From: Flavobacteriales bacterium
Lineage (GTDB): Bacteria; Bacteroidota; Bacteroidia; Flavobacteriales_F; PHOS-HE28
Length of the DNA: 64,000 bases
Assembly (NCBI GenBank): GCA_016721825.1
Contig: JADKHI010000001.1
Location: forward strand, 1,302,001 to 1,366,000
Reading direction: 5' to 3'
How positions within the stretch are numbered: the stretch's first letter is position 1; each line of letters starts with the position of its first letter. This document shows, piece after piece, positions 59,151-64,000 of this stretch. A program made the position numbers and the translations under genes. Below the pieces are notes generated by a model. That model was not told the origin of the DNA and did not search any database. It saw only the letters and a program-made list of their open reading frames with translations.

Positions 59151-62127
59151 CTATATCACGATGTTCACGATGCGTTTGGGCACCACGATCACCTTCTTGG
59201 GCAGCTTGCCCTCCAGGCGCGCCTGCACTTCCGGGTTGGCGAGCACGGCGGCTTCCACGCTCTTCGCATCCAGCTCCATGGGGAATTCGAGCTGCAGGCG
59301 CGTCTTGCCGTTGAAGCTGATGGGATAGCTGAAGCTGTCCTCCACCAGGTGCTCGGCCTGCCACTGGGGCCAGGGCGCGGTGGTGATGCTGTCGGTGTGA
59401 CCGAGCAAGCTCCACAGCTCTTCGGCGATGTGCGGGGCGAAGGGCGCGAGGGCGATAGTGAGCGGCTCCAGCACATCGCGCTTGTGGCACTTCAGCGCAC
59501 CGAGTTCGTTCACGGCGATCATGAACTGGCTGACGCTGGTGTTGAAGCTGAGCTTCTCGATGTCCTCGGTCACCTTCTTCAGGGTGGCGTGCAGCACCTT
59601 GAACTCGGCCTTGGAGGGAGCCTCGTCGCTCACGCTGAGGATGTCGCTTTCGAAGAAGAGGTTCCAGAACTTCTTCAGGAAACGGCTGGTGCCTTCAATG
59701 CCGTTGGTGTCCCACGGCTTGCTCTGCTCCAGCGGACCCAGGAACATCTCGTACAACCGTAGCGTGTCCGCCCCGTACTTCTCGATGATGTCGTCGGGGT
59801 TCACCACGTTCCACTTCGACTTGGACATCTTGTCCGTTTCACGATAGGCGTGGAAATGCTCTCCACCGCGAACGAAAACAGCGCTGCTTAGACCCTCGTT
59901 GGAGGCGACAATCGCATCGACATTGACCCGTGTTTCATCATTTGAAATGATGCCGTTTGCATCGGGTACAAGATGCTCGACCGGCATCAGCCGTGGGCCC
60001 TCAATCCATTGAAGTTTGCAGCGCACACATACTCAAGGGAGGGAATTCCAAGTCTCGCCCGCATAAGTGTAGAGACCTCATCTAATGCACTGCGTACTAC
60101 TTTGTAGGACGTGGACATCAGACTTTCATCCCGCCGCCATGCTTCAATGACATCAGCAGAAACGAAAACCTGAGGGAGAGGTACATCCACGCCAACATGG
60201 GGTTCCGACAAACCCACGCCAATCTCAATTCTCCATCCGCGCAGAGCGACCAGTTATCATTCCCTGGTTCACCAGCTTCTGCGGGCTCGTCCACGGCGAT
60301 GTGGCCGCGGTCGAAGAGGAACTTGGTCCAGAAGCGCACATAGAGCAGGTGGCCGGTGGCGTGCTCACTGCCGCCCACATAGAGGTCCACTTGCTTCCAG
60401 TAGTCCACGGCCTCCTTGCTGGCGAAGCGCTCGGTGTTGGCGGGATCCATGTAGCGCAACCAGTACCAGCTGCTGCCGGCCCAGCCGGGCATGGTGGTGG
60501 TCTCCAACGGATGACCGTTGTAGGTCCAATCCGCCGCGCGGGCCAGCGGTGGTTCACCGTCGGCCGTGGGCAGGAACTTGTCCACCTCGGGTAGGCGCAG
60601 GGGCAGCGCGCTGTCGGGCAGGGCCTTCGGTAGGCCATCCTCGTAGTAGATGGGAATGGGTTCGCCCCAATAGCGCTGGCGACCGAAAGCGGCATCGCGC
60701 AGGCGGTAGTTGATGCGGCCTTCGCCCACGCCGAGCGTCTCCAGTTCCTGGATGGCACGGGTGATGGCCTGAGGCACGTCCAGCCCGTTGAGGAAGCCGC
60801 TGTTGATGATGATCGCGTCCTTACGCTCATCGGCTTCCTTCTCAATGTCGGCTCCTTCAGTGACCGCGATGATGGGCAGGTTGAAGTGCCTGGCGAAGTT
60901 CCAGTCGCGCTGGTCGCCGCCGGGCACGGCCATCACGGCACCGGTGGCGTAGCCTACCAGCACGTAGTCACCCACCCAAATGGGCACATCAGCACCGGTG
61001 AAGGGGTGCTTGACGTAGGCCCCGGTGAAGGCGCCGCTCACGGTCTTCACGTCGGCCATACGGTCGCGCTCGCTGCGGTTCTTGGCCTGCTCGCAATAGG
61101 CCATCACCTCGGCGCGGCGCTCGGGTGTCACCAGCTTATCGACCAATTGGTGCTCGGGTGCGAGCGTCACGAAGGTGACGCCGAACAGTGTGTCCGGACG
61201 GGTGGTGAAAACCTCGATGACCTCTTCATGCCCGACCACCGGGAACTTCACCAGTGCCCCGCGGCTGCGGCCGATCCAGTTGCGTTGTGCTTCCTTGATG
61301 CTCTCGCTCCAGTCCAGCTCATCGAGCGAATCGAGCAGGCGTTGTGCGTAGGCCGTGATGCGCATGCTCCACTGCGGCATCCGCTTGCGTTCCACGGGGT
61401 GGCCACCGCGTTCGCTCACGCCGTCCTTCACCTCGTCGTTGGCGAGCACGGTGCCCAGTGCAGGGCACCAGTTCACCCAAGCCTCGCTGCGGTATGCCAG
61501 GCGGAAGTACTGCAGCACAGCCTCCTGTTCGCGCGGGTTGAAGGCCTTCCACTCTTCGGCGGTGAAGGTCGGCGCCTCCATATCCTCGTCGCCCGTCAGG
61601 CGGCGGCGGTCGATGCCGGTGAATCCGTTGTGCTCGAAGCGGCGGATGAGGCTGCTGATGGGCTCGGCGCGCTGCACTTCGATGTTGTACCAGCTGTCGA
61701 AGAGCTGTAGGAAGACCCACTGCGTCCAGCGGTAGTAGGCGGGATCGCTGGTGCGCACCTCGCGGCTCCAGTCGAAGCTGAAGCCGATGCGGTCGAGCTG
61801 CTCGCGGTAGCGGGCGATGTTGACCTCGGTGGTCTTCGCCGGGTGCTGGCCGGTCTGGATGGCGTACTGCTCGGCGGGCAGGCCGAAGCTGTCGTAGCCC
61901 ATGGGGTGCAGCACGTTGAAGCCGCTGTGCCGCTTGAAGCGCGAAACGATGTCGCTGGCGATGTAGCCAAGCGGATGCCCCACGTGCAGGCCGGCGCCGC
62001 TGGGGTACGGGAACATGTCGAGCACGTAGTACTTCGGCTTGGAAGGGTCGTTCTCTACGCGGTAGGTCCCCAGGTCCTTCCACCGCTCGCGCCACTTCTT
62101 CTCGATCTCCTTGTGCTCGTACGCCAT
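59151..62127 (-). pseudogene. leuS: Leucyl-tRNA synthetase, disrupted between GMITGRS and KMSKS
   Basis: The N-terminal part (MAYEHKEIEKKWRERWKDLG from 62127; HIGH equivalent HVGHPLG) is intact to about 60290, and the C-terminal part is intact from KMSKSKWNVV (59834) to 59151. In between, the first frame derails at DEP; a second frame continues as QKLVNQGMITGRSARMEN and stops at 60225. A third frame is open from about 60240 to 59987 (HVGVDV, EAWRRDE), before the final frame takes over near 60026. The stretch 59835-60245 is near 50% GC against about 65% for the rest of the gene, and it falls in the ATP-binding catalytic core. The near-normal length between GRS and KMSKS suggests replacement or corruption of the segment more than simple insertion. 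Essential enzyme: an error or another copy is expected. Confidence 0.85.
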
Positions 62128-62146
62128 GTCCGTTGTTGAAAGCCTG

Positions 62147-62154
62147 CGAAGGTA
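62147..62154 (-). promoter_or_regulatory. -7 box TACCTTCG upstream of leuS
   Basis: One mismatch from TAnnTTTG, 19 nt before the start at 62127, supporting that start over an upstream in-frame one at 62181. Confidence 0.45.
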
Positions 62155-62181
62155 ACCAGCTGGCAGGAGCAGGAAGGACAT

Positions 62182-62325
62182 CCACAGATGACACAGATGG
62201 ACACAGATCGCTCAGGTCAATAGACTCGCCGACCGACCGGTGCGCTTGCGCGCTGCCCTCTGCGTCATCGATCGCCCGCCAGCATCGGCAGGGCATTTCA
62301 TCTGCGTCATCTGTGTCATCTGCGG
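62182..62325. repeat. Inverted AACCACAGATG-family repeat element
   Basis: CCACAGATGACACAGATG (62182-62199) and CATCTGTGTCATCTGCGG (62308-62325) are inverted partners with 17 of 18 matches, 108 bp apart. Between them is TGCGCTTGCGCGCTGCC, the reverse of the palindromic word at 36371. Preceded by GGCAGGAGCAGGAAGGAC (another family word). Confidence 0.65.
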
Positions 62326-62423
62326 AAAAACACGGGGCTCTTCTACCTTCCCCTCAGCGGACTATTCCCCCTAGCCTGTTGACATCGCGCGCACCGCCCC
62401 CGGAGCCGCACGTTGCGCGCCGC

Positions 62424-62431
62424 TACATTTG
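62424..62431 (+). promoter_or_regulatory. -7 promoter box TACATTTG for ftsX
   Basis: Exact TAnnTTTG, 8 nt before the ATG at 62440. It rules out the earlier in-frame ATG at 62413, which would lie upstream of the box. Confidence 0.65.
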
Positions 62432-62439
62432 GCCTCCGA

Positions 62440-63315
62440 ATGAGCAACGACCGGCCTTCCAAGCTTCGGGCCCGCAACAGCGGGGTGGGCACCATCATCG
62501 GCATCACCTTGGTGCTCTTCATGCTGGGCGTGCTGGGCTGGCTAGCACTGAACGGGCGGGCCATCGAGCAGTACCTCCGCGAGACGATGGTGATGGAGGT
62601 GATGATGGAGCGCGACGTGAAGGAGGTGGACGTGATGCAGTTCCGCAAGCTGCTGGACACCCAGCCTTTCACGGCGAGCACGGGCTTCATCACGGCGGAC
62701 GAGGCGGCGGAGCTGATGAAGAAAGAGCTGGGTGAGGATTTCCTGGGCGTGACCGGCACCAACCCGCTCACCGCCAGCATCCAGCTGCACCTGAAACCGG
62801 CCTACGCGCAGCCCGACAGCATGAAGTGGATCGCCGAGCACCTGCGGCAGGACCATCGCACCGGAGATGTGAGCTACAACGCCACCGTGCTGGAGAATGT
62901 GGACGCGAACCTGAAGAAGCTGACGCTGATCGGGGGGCTGTTCTGCCTGCTGCTGCTGATCATCGCCGTGGCCCTGATCAACAACACCATTCGCCTGAGC
63001 ATCTACCGCAAGCGCTTCCTGATCCGCACCATGCACCTGGTGGGCGCTACGCAATGGTTCATCAAGCGGCCCTTCCTAGGGCGCAGCCTGTGGCAGGGGC
63101 TGGTGGCGGCGGTGCTGGCCATCGGACTGCTGGTGGGCATGCTGGCACTGGCCCGCAACTACGTACCCGACCTGCTGGCCTTCACGGACGTGCGGGCATT
63201 GGGTATCCTGTTCGCCGGAGTGCTTGTTCTGGGACTGTTGATCAGCCTGCTCAGCACGTGGTTCGCCGTGAGGCGCTACCTTCGCATGAACACCGACGAA
63301 CTGAACTTCAGCTGA
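62440..63315 (+). CDS. ftsX: Cell division protein FtsX-type permease
   Basis: 291 residues from MSNDRPSKLRARNSG. Four membrane helices: residues about 14-37 (GTIIGITLVLFMLGVLGWLAL) and three in the C-terminal half (GGLFCLLLLIIAVALINNTIRLSIY, LVAAVLAIGLLVGMLALA, LGILFAGVLVLGLLISLLSTWF). The large extracytoplasmic loop and the NNTIRLSIY..R..I.TM.LVGAT signature are those of FtsX. FtsX with FtsE recruits cell-wall hydrolases at division; ftsE is not in the window. First gene of the ftsX-DUF3098-uppP cluster typical of Bacteroidota. Confidence 0.92.
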   Translation: MSNDRPSKLRARNSGVGTIIGITLVLFMLGVLGWLALNGRAIEQYLRETMVMEVMMERDVKEVDVMQFRKLLDTQPFTASTGFITADEAAELMKKELGEDFLGVTGTNPLTASIQLHLKPAYAQPDSMKWIAEHLRQDHRTGDVSYNATVLENVDANLKKLTLIGGLFCLLLLIIAVALINNTIRLSIYRKRFLIRTMHLVGATQWFIKRPFLGRSLWQGLVAAVLAIGLLVGMLALARNYVPDLLAFTDVRALGILFAGVLVLGLLISLLSTWFAVRRYLRMNTDELNFS

Positions 63316-63318
63316 GCC

Positions 63319-63558
63319 ATGGCCAACGAGCACGACAACCAAATGCCGTTCACCCGCACCAACTACCGGTTGCTGCTGATCGGACTGGGCATTCTGGTGG
63401 TGGGCTACACCCTAATGAGCGGCGGTGGCAGTGGCGACCCCAACGTGTTCAACGCCGAGGAGATCTTCAGCACGCGCCGCATCACCGTGGCCCCCATCGT
63501 CTGCGTGATCGGCTACCTCTTCGTGGCCTACGCCATCCTGAAGAAAGTGGTGAGCTAG
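63319..63558 (+). CDS. DUF3098 family membrane protein
   Basis: 79 residues. The family pattern MPFTRTNYRLLLIGLGILVVGYTLMSGG is followed by FSTRRITVAPIVCVIGYLFVAYAIL, two membrane helices. Unknown function; the gene consistently sits between ftsX and uppP in Bacteroidota. Starts 3 nt after the ftsX stop. Confidence 0.92.
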   Translation: MANEHDNQMPFTRTNYRLLLIGLGILVVGYTLMSGGGSGDPNVFNAEEIFSTRRITVAPIVCVIGYLFVAYAILKKVVS

Positions 63559-63616
63559 TCCATGTCTTTTTAACGCACTTTCGCGGCCGGCCTCTTGAGC
63601 TGGCCGCTTTCCATTC

Positions 63617-64000
63617 ATGACGATCCTCCAGGCCATCCTCATCGCCATCATCGAAGGGCTCACCGAGTTCCTGCCGGTGAGCAGCACCGGGCACATGATC
63701 ATTGGCAGCACCCTGATGGGCATCGCTGCGGACGACTTCGTGAAGCTCTTCACCGTGGCCATCCAGTTCGGGGCCATCCTCAGCGTGGTGGTGTTGTACT
63801 GGCGGCGCTTCTTCGAAACGCTCACGGTGTACCCCTTGCTGGTCGTGGGCTTCATACCGGCGGCGATCATGGGCCTCACCTTCAAATCGCAGATCGACCT
63901 GTTGCTGGAGAACGTCGGCGTGGTGGCCGTGGCCCTGCTGTTGGGCGGCATCTTCTTCCTGTTCATTGACAAGCTGTTCCCCCATGACGGCAAGGATCGC
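63617..64000 (+). CDS. uppP: Undecaprenyl-diphosphate phosphatase, truncated by the window end
   Basis: The first 128 codons are visible. UppP recycles undecaprenyl pyrophosphate for cell-wall synthesis. The family signature IIEGLTEFLPVSSTGHMIIG lies at residues about 12-32 and is followed by FKLFTVAIQFGAILSVVVLYW and further helices (YPLLVVGFIPAAIMGLTF, VAVALLLGGIFFLFID). A weak GCGGCC/GGCCGC hairpin (63583-63607) sits just before the start. The 3' end is outside the window. Confidence 0.93.
   Translation, partial: MTILQAILIAIIEGLTEFLPVSSTGHMIIGSTLMGIAADDFVKLFTVAIQFGAILSVVVLYWRRFFETLTVYPLLVVGFIPAAIMGLTFKSQIDLLLENVGVVAVALLLGGIFFLFIDKLFPHDGKDR

Overview
The window looks like a piece of chromosome from a high-GC (roughly 62-65% by eye) uncultured member of the Bacteroidota, probably near the Flavobacteriales. 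The evidence is a PorP/SprF-family type IX secretion system (T9SS) membrane protein, many secreted proteins with T9SS C-terminal sorting domains, SprB-type repeats, an ftsX-DUF3098-uppP cluster, a long Bacteroidota-type IspG, and promoter boxes of the Bacteroidota type TAnnTTTG. Family names are recognised from sequence memory; no database search was run.

Layout. 1-7224 (minus): an operon of a gliding-motility-type sorting-domain protein, a PorP/SprF protein and a very large SprB-repeat adhesin that runs off the left edge. 7371-16579: an FkbM methyltransferase, tRNA-Arg(CCU), and secreted T9SS-sorted proteins plus a lipoprotein subtilase. 16582-23003: housekeeping genes (metG, an LD-carboxypeptidase, DUF4412, yraN, an rluB-like pseudouridine synthase with a long repetitive disordered tail). 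23030-32200: an accessory region of lower and uneven GC, with an AT-rich lipoprotein gene between 16-bp inverted repeats, a 21-bp minisatellite, a two-TM protein, a methyltransferase and a tandem triplication of a 1.1-kb T9SS-secreted gene cassette. 32214-50695: mostly ordinary genes (AsmA-like, histidine kinase, four-helix-bundle protein, hemW, cyclase, YjbR, DUF502, EamA, DUF4230, ispG) and an autoregulation-like membrane protein/HTH pair whose HTH gene is frameshifted. 50692-58864 (minus): M23 peptidase, DUF3108 and a marR-MFP-RND-TolC efflux operon. 59151-62127 (minus): leuS, broken in its catalytic core. 62440-64000: ftsX, DUF3098, uppP (cut by the window edge).

The most unusual non-coding feature is a set of dispersed, word-like degenerate repeats (CAGGRGCAGG, GGCCACGAGCT, AACCACAGATG, AAGGGACAAGTGACAAG and others). 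They recombine as modules in at least eight intergenic spots. Their sequence is also found in frame inside two genes, the Pro-Ala linker of metG and a 27-residue insert in the LD-carboxypeptidase. A separate 124-140 bp element with GCGCGCCAGCGGC inverted ends occurs at least twice. Three genes carry anomalies that are either real lesions or assembly errors: leuS, the HTH regulator at 48107-48416, and the RND pump, which lacks its seventh membrane helix.
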